From assembly GCA_950295325.1 (NCBI GenBank), contig OX485803.1, forward strand, positions 9,300,001-9,364,000: DNA of 64,000 nucleotides. The letters run 5' to 3'. Of this stretch, positions 45,865 to 56,269 are shown one piece after another. A program made the position numbers and the translations under genes. Position 1 is the first letter of the stretch; each line of letters starts with the position of its first letter. The DNA comes from Polytrichum commune (taxonomy: Eukaryota > Streptophyta > Polytrichopsida > Polytrichales > Polytrichaceae). Under the pieces are notes generated by a model, which searched no databases, was not told the origin of the DNA, and worked only from the letters and a program-made list of their open reading frames with translations.

Positions 45865-48414
45865 TATGCTATCAATGGTTCATGGGTGTCCCAAAAAATA
45901 CTTGGTAATATTCTCCTAACACAACTCTTTTTCGTATTCTATGAATCCAGATAAACCTTTAAGGATTTCCAGTCCATTTTTCATGGGTCTGATGTACAAG
46001 GTTTGGGCTCCTCATTGGACAACATACATTTACCATCACTATCTTGACACCATATAAGTATACCGTCCTCTAGGGCCTAATTAGGTGTTGTGCACAAAAA
46101 AATGAATTACATGGGGGTGCCATGAAGAATGAGATTTGTCAAAGAAAACACAGAGTCTTTTGTTGTGGTAGATCTTTCTAATTTCCAAGCTTGCTCCTCA
46201 CATGCATTAGTTCTTTAATCATCTGAAATCCATCCCTAAATTGTGCCCAAATTCACTTAAATCATATAATATTCTTAATATGCAAAGTAGCTGCATAGCT
46301 CATTTATTACTCAAATATCAATTTTTATGATTAATGAAACAATATACAACTCATAGTGCAACTTTCAGTCATGCTAGTATTTGCCTTCAATAATCCTTAA
46401 AAGATCCGGCTGTATCAAGGTCAATATCTCTCAATCTATAATACATGTGGAGCAAAAATTTCACCAAAATTGGAACAAAACGTCTCCTAAACTACCCTCC
46501 AATTTTCACATTGATAGCTACATTATTTGAGGAGAACCAAACCCTCAATGTTGGGTTACTTAGCTGTAATAGTTTCTAGACCCCCTTTGCTTCAATGCGA
46601 CATTGCGTATTCTATAGTATAAATTATGCCTTCAAACTTTGCATACAAGTGATGTACCTCATCCAAAACTCTCTTTCAAAAAATTGCAACAATATCTTCC
46701 ATCATGCAAAATAGAGCAAAAACCAAGACCCAAATTTTGCTTTTTTTTATAAACCGATTAAAGAAGACACAACATTTTGCATAGTACATATCCTCATTCC
46801 TCCAAATAACTTCAACACCCTCAATTTTTCTAAGCACTTAGAAGCATAAAATCATTTAAACCCCCTAAGAATATTTATTTCCTAATGCCAAAAACCCTCC
46901 AAAAATGCGCATAAGAATGCCTCACCACTCTTTTTCTACCCCTTAAATCCTCTTTCATCTTGCCCCTTTTGGCCAATGGGAAACCATTGAATTAGGGCAT
47001 CAAGGAACCGTAAGCGGCTAGGTAATGGCCATTGCCACCGTTGTCGGTAAACCCTAACCTTCCATAATCCTCAAGTCCTCTATACCAAGCACTCCCAGTT
47101 TTGAACTCAAGATCGGGTCTCAACTAAATAACTAACTAGAACATGATTAATATGACATCATACTAACATCCATTTACATATATACTTGGATTAATAATAA
47201 CACACGTAAATAACTACAATTTAAATACTAACTGACCCACGTTACGACATCGGGGTCACCATCATCCTGCACATAGAAGTGAAATTGTTTAGCTTTGGTA
47301 TGTCCGACTAGGCAGTCCACTATTTTCAACATGTATGGCTTGATAAAGGCCTTGAGATTTAGTATTGTTTGATATGTGTTAAATTACTAGTACATTGTTC
47401 AAATCCATGTATATTTTCAAGAAAAGTGACATGATAGGAAAATTCTCTTCATGTAACTCTATGCTGCATCAACCGAATGACACATCAATGTTGTCATGCA
47501 TATGACCTATTAATTTAAATGGTAATTAATTTGGTATTATCATCATAAATAATATAAATAATTATTTAAAGAGGCATTTTTCCTTGAGCAAAGACAAAAA
47601 AAAAACATATAACAATACTTGTTATTTTTAGTACAATTATCAAGTTTCACGGGAAGAGTTAAATGCAAGGATTTTACAAGAATGGGTTCAGGATGAGGTT
47701 TTAGCGATAAAAACATACAAACCTCCTTACCCTCAAGTATGGCCTCATAAAGAAGTATCATTCTAAAACATTTGTGGTCAGAACTGCTATTCCAAACGAA
47801 ATTACAACCCACAAGATTAGCCGGATGGGTAGAGTATTCTAGTGCCTCCAAGCAATGACATTCTAATTCCTAAATTAATTACATTATGCTAATCCGTGCA
47901 TGTTATCCATACGTCATATTCATCCATGTTTAACATCTATATGTACATCACGTTCATTTGTGCATTACATGCATCTTGACGAACCACCTAAATTCATCTT
48001 AAGCCCATTAATTCATCTCATATGAAACTGCTTTTCATCCACCTAAAACATCCTAGCTTCATCTACAATTCATCTATCGCTACCGTGATTGGGGGATTTG
48101 CGTGAGTTACCTAACTTTCATGTAATTCCACACCGTCCACTCTTGGTTGAGTTGGGCAAATACTATGAGTGTTTGGCTAAATAATATGAATATTAGTTCG
48201 AAAAATAATACTTGGATGGGTGTTCATGTGCCACCCTCTAAGCAAACATCTCAATATAGACTAAAGCTAGAGCTTTAATCTCTAGCTTAATCTCTAATGA
48301 TACTCTAACTTAATTTCTAACTTTGTCATTGACCACTAACTTTGTCTCTAATTACTAACTTCTATCTTTATCTTATGCCTCTAAGCCTCAAACGTTCTAA
48401 AACCCTCAACAACC
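45865..48414. other. AT-rich intergenic DNA, nothing recognised
   Basis: Only short frames. A 102-codon minus ORF at 47543-47851 has no motif. Confidence 0.35.
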
Positions 48415-48988
48415 CACGGGTAGATCACTCTAAGGCATTTTTGTGCACCACGTGCGGCTGGGGGTTTTTTGTTTTGGGGCTATTTACCTTCAAAGGTTGA
48501 ATTAAAGCCTCCCTATAATTACTCAAATTTAAAAAATGGCCCGTTTGTTTGCACCCTTCCATTACTTATATTGTCCAAGACACTGCAATTTTTTGTACTC
48601 TATATTCCTTTTAAGTAATAAAAGCTAATCTACTTCCTAACGTAATTGACAAGTGTTGAGGGAAAGCATGGAAACAAAGAAGGGTGCAAACAATAATATC
48701 ATTGCAAACAGAGTTATGAAGAAAACAAATAGGAGACCATAGCAAAGTAATATCATTGCAAACACTGTTATGAACTTATGATCCTTATCTTCAGCCCCTA
48801 TATTAATTTTATAAAAAAATAATGGCCCACGTTTTATGTCCATCTAACTTACTTATAATGGGATTATCTACATTTAATGGCCCCTTCATTATTTGGAATT
48901 CCTTTATAATTTTTATTTCAAATGATTTTAATTCTCTCTATATTATGCCGCACGTCGTTTTTAAAATGCACTAAGTGATCTACCCATG
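48415..48988. mobile_element. hAT-like MITE, second family, copy 1 (574 bp)
   Basis: The ends are inverted repeats starting CACGGGTAGATCACT (left) and CATGGGTAGATCACT (right, other strand). The element lies between perfect 8-bp direct repeats, CAACAACC (48407-48414 and 48989-48996), the target duplication length of hAT elements. The interior is non-coding. A stretch near 48680-48780 differs completely from the other copy and contains a small internal duplication of the word AATATCATTGCAAACA. Confidence 0.88.
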
Positions 48989-48996
48989 CAACAACC

Positions 48997-49320
48997 AACA
49001 ACTAAACTAGAACTAATGAACCATACACTAATGAACCAAAAAATTAAGGTACCATAAACTAATATAACATAAACCAATGTAACAAAAGTAAGGTAGTAGA
49101 AATTAATGTAATATAACTAAAGTAGCAGAAACTAAGGTACCCAAATTCTAATGTCACAGAAGCTAATGTAACGAGATTTTCATACAAAAAAAACTAATGT
49201 AGCTTAATCCTAATGCAAAAGAAGCTAATATACCAAACCCTAATGCAACAAAAACTAATGTAACGAGATCTTAATGCGAAAAAAGCCAAAGCAAACATAA
49301 ACTTATGAAAATCAAAAGCT
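48997..49320. repeat. Degenerate short tandem repeat around AACTAATGTAAC
   Basis: The words ACTAATGTAAC, CTAATGAACCA, CTAATGCAAC and AGCTAATGTAACGAGAT recur about every 17-20 bases in the same orientation, too diverged for an exact consensus. It begins right at the target duplication of the MITE and fills half the gap between the two MITE copies. Confidence 0.55.
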
Positions 49321-49681
49321 AATGCAACTAGACAACAATACAACATGAAAAAACAATCGTCTGCGTCTTTTGCCCCGACAACCATATGTCCACACATAGT
49401 TCGCTTTAGCAACATACATCTGTGCAATTCTTATCCAACAAGGTTAAAAAAGCTTTTCATTCAATAAAAACCCTTCTGTTCAATGTTCATATTCTTATAT
49501 TTCTAAAAACTTTGCGCATCTATCTACATGAAGAGGGAAGAAAGAAAGTGTGTCTTATGCATGAAAGAGTGAAAATGAGAGTCGCACTTACTTTCGCAGA
49601 CCATCCTCCTCCAACCACAAAGTCTTATTGGCCGTAGATCTAACCATTCCTACATCTAATGGTTCGCCTCTACAGTTGACT

Positions 49682-50213
49682 CACGGGTAGATCACTCTAA
49701 GGCATTTTTGTGCACCACGTGCGGCTGGGAGTTTTTTTGTTTGTTTTGGGGCTATTTACCTTCAAGGGCTAAATTAAAGCCTCCCTATAATTACTTAAAT
49801 TTCAAAAATGGCCCATTTGTTTGCACCCTTCCATTACTTATATTGTCCAAGCCACTGCAATTTTTTGTACTCTATATTCCTTTTAAGTAATAAAAGCTAA
49901 TCTACTTCCTAACGTAATTGACGAGTGTTGAGGGAAAGCATGGAAACAAAGAATCCCCGTGAGTCCTAAACCTATTTACATACCATACCAAACATACCTT
50001 CTAGGATCCTTATCTTCAACCCCTATATTAATTTTACAAAAAAATAATGGCCCACGTTTTATGTCCATCTAACTTACTTATAATGGGATTGTCTACAATT
50101 AATGGCCCCTTCATTATTTGGAATTCCTTTATAATTTTTATTTCAAATGATTTTAATCCTCTCTATATTATGCCGCATGTCGTTTTTAAAATGCACTAAG
50201 TGATCTACCCGTG
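49682..50213. mobile_element. hAT-like MITE, second family, copy 2 (532 bp)
   Basis: It is nearly identical to the element at 48415-48988 over most of its length, and its ends match: CACGGGTAGATCACT on both sides after reverse complementing. The flanking octamers AGTTGACT (49674-49681) and AGCCGACT (50214-50221) agree at six of eight bases, consistent with an aged 8-bp duplication. It has no ORF of note. Confidence 0.85.
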
Positions 50214-50584
50214 AGCCGACTTCACCCTAATTATTTAAAAAAAAAATTCTTAATTCCAACAATTTTTTTTGGTTGCCTTCTCGATCCAATGGCCTCCATC
50301 TGCTCGACACCATTCTCATACACTTCATTCGCTCAACACTGTCCTCCGCTCATGCCTTCTCCTGTTCAACGCCATGTTGGTCTTTGTATATGGTCTAATT
50401 GTCTTTAACAATGCTAACTAACTAACATTAATCTAATTCCTAACAAATAATTTCTGTTTTTTACTAACATGTGAGCCTTGACCCAAACTACGAGCGGTTT
50501 GGGTGGCTCACAACCTTCAAAATGATTGCACTAGTGGCTTCTTAAGATCATGAAGGAATTTTGCGAATGAACCGACAATATGGT

Positions 50585-50735
50585 TGGTGTAGAGGTTTCT
50601 CCTAGGTCAAGAGAGTCTCTCAACCTTTAAAGGTGTAACATGTTACTTGACCAGTTGCATAAAAGTCATGCTTAGATAATTAGAACTAAGAAACCTTATC
50701 TTAAAATGTTCGGAGTTATAGCATGCTTAATAATT
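50585..50735. repeat. Dispersed repeat shared with 20845-20995
   Basis: See the copy at 20845. The two differ by scattered substitutions and small gaps. Confidence 0.45.
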
Positions 50736-50776
50736 AATAAGGAACATATATCATTCCATGTATATTTTGAACTTGT

Positions 50777-50830
50777 AGCGCACCTTTCCATGAGGAGTGC
50801 CCGCAACACCATGGGCACAACGGAACCATG
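50777..50830. repeat. Short dispersed block shared with 27366-27412
   Basis: It reads GCGCACCTTTCCATGAGGAG followed by ACACCATGGGCACAA, and lies about 120 bp before the partial MITE. Confidence 0.5.
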
Positions 50831-50950
50831 GGCATGAAGATAATAGTGGAGGCATTTTCACTGAGGAGAACAATACGCACATGTGTTTGTTGATTACTAA
50901 GGAGGGACCAATTGTTTGATCCAATGATGAGGCCCCTCCTAAGGTCCCGG

Positions 50951-51318
50951 GGGGTGCACTCCATTGTCAAGTTGAACACCATGTGCGATAAAAAAAATCT
51001 ACTTTTTACATAAAGCATCACTAAAATGGGTCATAATTTTATCAAAAATTTTCACGAGTAGATATACATAGTATCTATTACATAGTAAACAATGGTAACC
51101 AAATTGATGATTGGTTATTTTTATAAAACATACCGATTCTAATTAGAATGACGCAGATTTGAACTAAAAAAATTACTACAAAAAACAAAGATGACTAAAA
51201 ATTTCAAAAAAATTTCAAAAAGTTATTATCAATGATTATGTATATGCAAAAAAAAATCATTATTTAAAAAATTATCTATGGCATATAATATAGGGTAGCA
51301 AACTTTTATCGCACCTGG
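50951..51318. mobile_element. Diverged copy of the 8217-8627 hAT-like MITE, right end lost
   Basis: From CACTCCATTGTCAAGTTGAA onward it follows the element at 8217 through the internal AT-rich part to TAGGGTAGCAAACTTTTATCGCACC. There the right inverted repeat breaks off. The left terminal bases are also altered. Confidence 0.75.
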
Positions 51319-52294
51319 TTATGAAACGTAAGGGGGTGTGATTGCCCTGAGCCTAAGGTGATTCATCTTAGAAGATTCTCATTTCATTCACAAATGTGCA
51401 TTTGTAACATTCTAAGTACCTATTGTTTTTTTTTTGGGCACATTTGCTGTCTCGACAACTATGACCATTTTGAGCCTTTTTATCGTGTTTGTCTAGATAA
51501 TTTTCTAGGAAACAACAAACCATGCCCTTAAGAACTCGTGCCATAAATTTTTGACATTTGAAACAATGTGTACATTTCTTGGAATATTAAAATATAGTGC
51601 AAAAGGCTTTTCCGTCCAATACTCCTATCCCTGCAGCAGTCTTTCTGTCAAATCTTTGTGTTGCCAATGTTCAATTACAAATGCACTTCATGTTGAGACT
51701 GCACTCCTATGTCCATCTTATTTACAAGTGGGCGTTTGTAAGTGCTAGGTCAATCTACACGGGACCCACATACAAGACAAAGGTCAAAGCCTTGAACCCT
51801 AAACCCTTGGATGGCGCTCCCACTGACTAGTGCCCCAAACCTCTCAACATGCTCCTCATCAAGGACAACCCCACCAAGAGTGTCTTGAACCCCTCTGGCG
51901 CCATCATTTTCCCCCTCCTCTGAAGAAAAATGAAGGACAACTTTCTAGAGATCAAGCTGGCTCACTAGATTGGGAGGCTTGTAAACCATCCCAATTTTGT
52001 CTTATCCCACCCAATTGGCAATAGGCCTCTCAGCCTGCATAGTGTTGTATATAAGGCCCTTGTAAAGTTTGCACGGCTCATTAAATTAATTTGAACATTA
52101 TGTCCATATCTCATGATTTGCCCTTTTTTTCATGGTTCTTTTTTTTCATAGCTGTATCCCCCAACTCCACCAAATGTGGCACAAGTGTTGGTTAATGGCC
52201 TGTCCGCATCTCCATCATCCCCTGGCATTTGAGTTCAAAAAGCAAAGCTAAGATGCAAAAGGTATAGTAAAGATTATTTTTCTCTATAACAAAT
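51319..52294. other. Intergenic DNA, nothing recognised
   Basis: Short frames only; the overlapping ORFs at 51551-51830 have no motif. Confidence 0.35.
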
Positions 52295-52470
52295 GCCCTC
52301 TCAATTGTGTTCACTATTACACCTAGGATGTTATAGTTTGAGCACATAGTCCAATCTTGTTGTAACACAAGTTTTTATAGAGTTCAGTCTTCGCTACAAG
52401 GCTTTGTCAAGAACCACTCAAACATACCTGTGTCCATTAAGAAGAGTGATAACATAAGGCTCATATACTT
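52295..52470. repeat. Dispersed repeat, copy 3
   Basis: It shares CTCTCAATTGTGTTCACTATT-like and GTCCAATCTTGTTGTAACA blocks and a final CATTAAGAAGAGTGATAAC block with 955-1200. Confidence 0.4.
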
Positions 52471-52489
52471 AATTTGTTTCACCACTGCT

Positions 52490-52845
52490 TCAATGTGCTT
52501 CAACTCAGCTTCAAAGAACTCTGACAGCTTCAGTGCGATGGTAATTCTTTGTAAAATTTGCATGGAGTGCTGCTGAGTGATGACCTGTGATGCTAGTACG
52601 ATGATACTAAAGAATGTGATAGCTTTGATGATGGGAGTACTCGTGTATGTGACCTTCTTTCTCCTTGCAGCTTCACTAAACAATCTTAATGAGCTCCAGG
52701 CTACTGATATTCTATACTCCCCTCCTGAATGAAATGCTTTGCCTGTGTCTGAGGAGCTAACAGCTGATCAGCTTCTAACCTTGTGTACCTTCTCATGTAT
52801 AACCTCCACAGTAATTATTATACTTTGAACCTCCAAAAACGCAAT

Positions 52846-52891
<46 letters not shown>

Positions 52892-53114
52892 GATAAGTAG
52901 ATGGAACTACTAAGTTTGGCTGACCATGGTTCCACTATGACTCACCCAGAACTTGGAGTGCAATATAATACACAAACACTGAACTGATTACGCTCTTAAA
53001 TTTCATAGAAAATGTAACATACGTGTACTGCACAATTTTTTTGTGATGCATATGACATCAGCAGCCTACCTGAATGCACAACGTGCATCTTTGAAGGTAA
53101 GCCTATGGAACAAG
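52490..53114 (-). repeat. Relic of the ERF locus flank, part 1
   Basis: Blocks here match 59160-59625 in order: TCCTTGCAGCTTCACTAAACAATC versus TCCTTGCAGCTAGCTTCATCAAACAATC, then GCTGATCAGC, then TAACCTCCACAGTAA, then AAACGCAATTGT versus AAACACAATTTTG and AGATGGAACTACTA versus AGATGGAACCACTA. A second set (52966-53110) matches 55500-55650. It is non-coding and diverged. Confidence 0.5.
52848..52888. repeat. (CT)n microsatellite
   Basis: About 20 CT units inside the relic region; the homologous site near 59570 lacks it. Confidence 0.95.
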
Positions 53115-53700
53115 CCTCCAGATTGAATGTGGCAGTGTGCTCCTGAAGAAAAATTCTTGATAAATTGGGTGACATGCTTGAACATGGTGTGATTGTGTGA
53201 ATCTGGCAAGAGCATGAGGGAGGGGATCTCTTGGAGTACTTGTCCAGCTTCAAGGGTGGCTTAAACCCAAGGCCTTAACCTGGATTCCATGGGAACTCTG
53301 AGGTTAAGCCACCTAAGGACGGAATAGAGCTCGGATGGGTGACCTTCTTAACACTTGATTTCCAGTGTATCCTATCACATGTGACCCACCCAATCCTAGT
53401 GGGGGTATTCGGGTGAACTAGATATATTGAACCAACCATGTGGGAACCTAGGGGCTTGCCTGTGCCCTTACAAGGTATTTGCCTTTGAACAAAGGCAATA
53501 ATTATCAGAGGCCCTCTAATTCTCATAATACCCGTTTCGGGATTACATATAGACTTAGACCATGAAGCAACACCGTAATTCACCGTGATGGCAACATCAG
53601 AGTCATCTTTCTTTCTTTTCTGTCCAGCTTTTTGCAGGTGAAGTTGGCAAGCCATTTCTTGCGACAATTGAGAAGCTTCCTGGCTGTGCCCCCTACTGAT
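53115..53700 (-). pseudogene. Decayed partial copy of the AP2/ERF gene, split by a SINE-like insertion
   Basis: The plus-strand words CCAGATTGAATGTGGCAGTG and TTGAACATGGTGTGATTGTG, and later AAGTTGGCAAGCCATTTCTTG and CGACAATTGAGAAGCTTCCTG, match the antisense of the ERF gene at 57475-57670 with scattered differences. That part encodes the residues just after the AP2 domain (KKRPANFPCENL through the FVKKKSQEYA segment). Small deletions destroy the frame. The copy lacks the rest of the AP2 domain and the C-terminal exon. Between 53250 and 53621 it is interrupted by an insertion with a 10-bp duplication, and the intact gene shows the uninterrupted arrangement. Confidence 0.7.
53251..53620 (+). 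mobile_element. SINE candidate with 5S rRNA-derived head, 370 bp
   Basis: The insertion lies between perfect 10-bp direct repeats, TGTCCAGCTT (53241-53250 and 53621-53630). Its first ~120 bases follow plant 5S rRNA from the first base: GGGTGGCTTAA, GGATTCCAT, GAACTCTGAGGTTAAGC and CGGATGGGTGACC correspond to the 5S blocks GGGTGCGAT, GGATCCCAT, GAACTCCGAAGTTAAGC and AGGATGGGTGACC. The last two are the 5S internal promoter elements, so it could be copied by RNA polymerase III. The rest (about 250 bp) is unrelated and ends in a T/C-rich tail. The direct-repeat length and the head at the very edge favour a SINE over a Cassandra-type LTR, which also carries 5S sequence. Confidence 0.7.
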
Positions 53701-53714
53701 CCTCTGCCTCCAGA

Positions 53715-53998
53715 TTATACCTTGTATGATTCCTTTTCTCTTGGGTTATGCTTTCCATTTAAATTCTGGTGCTTACTACTCTGATGTATCTGCATGTGAT
53801 GCAGCTGTTGACAAGTGCTGCGATGGAGATACCAAATGATTGTTATCACTTTGATGATAAAAGTGCATGTGAAACATAAATTGATCTGACCCAATTCAGG
53901 AACTTCTACTAAGAATTTATGCTCCCTGCACTCATACTTTCTGTGTAATCTGCACATTAATTGAATTTTTCTGAATCTCAAAAGTCCACTTGTCAAAA

Positions 53999-54033
<35 letters not shown>

Positions 54034-54210
54034 AAGATGAGAGCAATTCCACAATGTTGTGGCTCAGATCGGAGCTCACAGAGTTATGTTCAGAATAGAA
54101 TGAGCATGAAATATTCACCTTAGTCATGTAGACAATTCCTCCATAACCTGGAGCCCCACCATTGTGCTGGGTGCTGGGTAAACATTTGGATTCAGGGCAG
54201 CTAGGTTTTA
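53715..54210 (-). repeat. Relic of the ERF locus flank, part 2
   Basis: It matches 59155-59800 in order: AATTCTGGTGCTTACTACTCTGATG versus AGTTCTGGTGCTTACTATTCTGATG, then GACCCAATTCAGGA, CAAAGATGAGA, GAGCTCACAGAGTTAT, AGTCATGT and ACCTGGAGCCCCACC. It joins directly to the ERF pseudogene, so the duplication carried flank and gene together. Confidence 0.65.
54001..54030. repeat. (CT)n microsatellite
   Basis: About 14 CT units inside the relic. Confidence 0.95.
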
Positions 54211-55489
54211 TATAAATCAGCTCTCATTTACATAGTTGTTGTAGAAATTTTCATCTGTGAGGTGAAGCTTATACACACTTCTCTCCCCTACATATGTCAT
54301 TGGTTCAATGGCTATGCTGGCATCTAATTCTACCACCACGTAAACTGTTAAAAAATGTGTCCACATGAAGCGATTGTATGTAAAACTGGGCCAATGTGTT
54401 GTTCAAATTTATAACCTGTTTGAGTTGGATGGCTGGATCCATCAACAGAATTGTACATGTAGGTATAATCACGATAATATTAACATATATTTTCTGATGA
54501 GAATATCATTGCTTATTCATTGCTTGCAAATTTCAATGTATCATAATGTAAATGTGTTGATTATGATGAGTTTTATAAAAAGTCAAATGAACATTGAGGA
54601 TCCCCATATCTCTCTTAAAATATGAGCTATAGAGTTTCTTTTACAGCATCTTCATCAAACAAGTTGTGCATGGAGATATTTTAAGTGATTACAAACAAGT
54701 TGTCTCAACTTTTCATGGTTGAGGTCATGTATTACTACTGTACAATATTCCTCCTCCCACCCATAGCCGCGGGTGTTGTAGAGTTTAATTTATAAAATTT
54801 TAACGTGTTTTCAACCCACAACCATTTAGTTTTGAGCATTTATAAGAAAAATTCTCCTCAAACTTGTTTATTACATGCAATTCAAGTTTAATTTCGAGCT
54901 TCATGAATATGTATCTGACGTTTATGTTTGTTCTTCAAGTAGGTTAATTTAAGGTCTTGACCAATTGTTAGGTAACCGATGGTAAGACGCACCCTTGTGT
55001 CCCACAAGACATCTATGCAATCCTAAAATGCTTTTATAGGGTCTAAGCATGGCATGGCGCAAGAAACAAAGTTTATTTCAACTTCTTAAAGCCACCTACC
55101 AACCTTGATCCCAATATTTGGTTTTTGACAACGAAAGGCTGCCACATAAATTAGAGCAAACCAAATTGTGGACATGAATTTCTAATCTAGAGATTCCTTG
55201 GAGTTGATCCCAGACCATGTCCTAAGAGAAAGTTCCCTCTGTAAGCTTACATTACAAATCTTGACAAATTCACCATATTGCTTGTGATTTGCCATATGAA
55301 GCCAAGTAGACAAGTCTTGAATCTGCACAACGAGCAGTGATTGTATCATTGGTTCGTGTTGTTTCCTGTTGTCCCTGGCAAGTCAAGGAGAACATGAAGC
55401 AAAAGAAAATATATAAATAACCACATCAATGCTTTCGCACCGACATGAATAACAAGAGCTAGTTTGCGGTAAGTTCACCTGCCAATCTA
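54211..55489. other. Intergenic DNA, nothing recognised
   Basis: The 86-codon plus ORF at 54365-54625 has no motif; the rest is closed and AT-rich. Confidence 0.35.
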
Positions 55490-55660
55490 GAGTGTATACA
55501 TACATTAAACTAGATACCTCTTAAATTGCATGCAAAATATAATATATAGGATGTGTACAAACGTGATGCACACAACATCAACAGCATAATATCAGACTGC
55601 ATATTTGAAGGCATCCTTATGGCACAAGCCTCTACTAGTCCTCATTATGTTTACAAGAAG
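55490..55660 (-). repeat. Third relic of the ERF locus flank
   Basis: It matches 52966-53115: CTCTTAAATTGCATGCAAAATATAA versus CTCTTAAATTTCATAGAAAATGTAA, then GTGATGCACACAACATCAACAGC versus GTGATGCATATGACATCAGCAGC, and GGCACAAGCCTC versus GGAACAAGCCTC. It breaks off where the pseudogene proper would start. Confidence 0.55.
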
Positions 55661-56269
55661 TGGCTAGGCTCTCTATGTACTTGAGGCTTCCATGTATTGT
55701 CTCCACAAGCGAGGCACATACTCACACAAACATGACTAATACTATTAACCTACTCACTCCAATATACTACATACCTATATATTGTAAAAATAATAAGTGT
55801 ACAGTTAAAGTACTGCTTGCGAGGCTCTCCACTGATTGGATTTGTGGTATGAAGTGTCAAGGTATCATAACACGAACCTGCAGATCAGGTTGAGCAAGAG
55901 AATAAAATATTTACTACACGGGTGACCACTAATAAGGTGATTATTTATAAGTAATACCTGAGTTGGGAGGTTGTTGAGTACCAGATGAATGTGACATTTG
56001 CAGAAACTGCATTCACAAGGGCGCAGCAACCTCATCTGCATACCTGAACATCAACATCAATTTGATGGGCAGCTGGATGGAAACCTGGTGGTGGGTAGAG
56101 CTGGCCCCGTGGTATTCAGGGTGGTTAGAGTGTAGCTCTCAGATGGCGGGGAAGAGTAGACTAAATCTAAGATTGTACTAAGATTAACACGCAAGAGATG
56201 GACCTCTTAATTCTCTCAGCCAACCATATTGTTGCAAACTCAGGCTCATTAAATGGCCGGCGGGTTATT

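Noticed and set aside
53254-53373. Functional 5S rRNA gene
   Set aside because: It differs from plant 5S at many positions, is a single unit not in an array, and lies inside a 370-bp insertion with its own target duplication.
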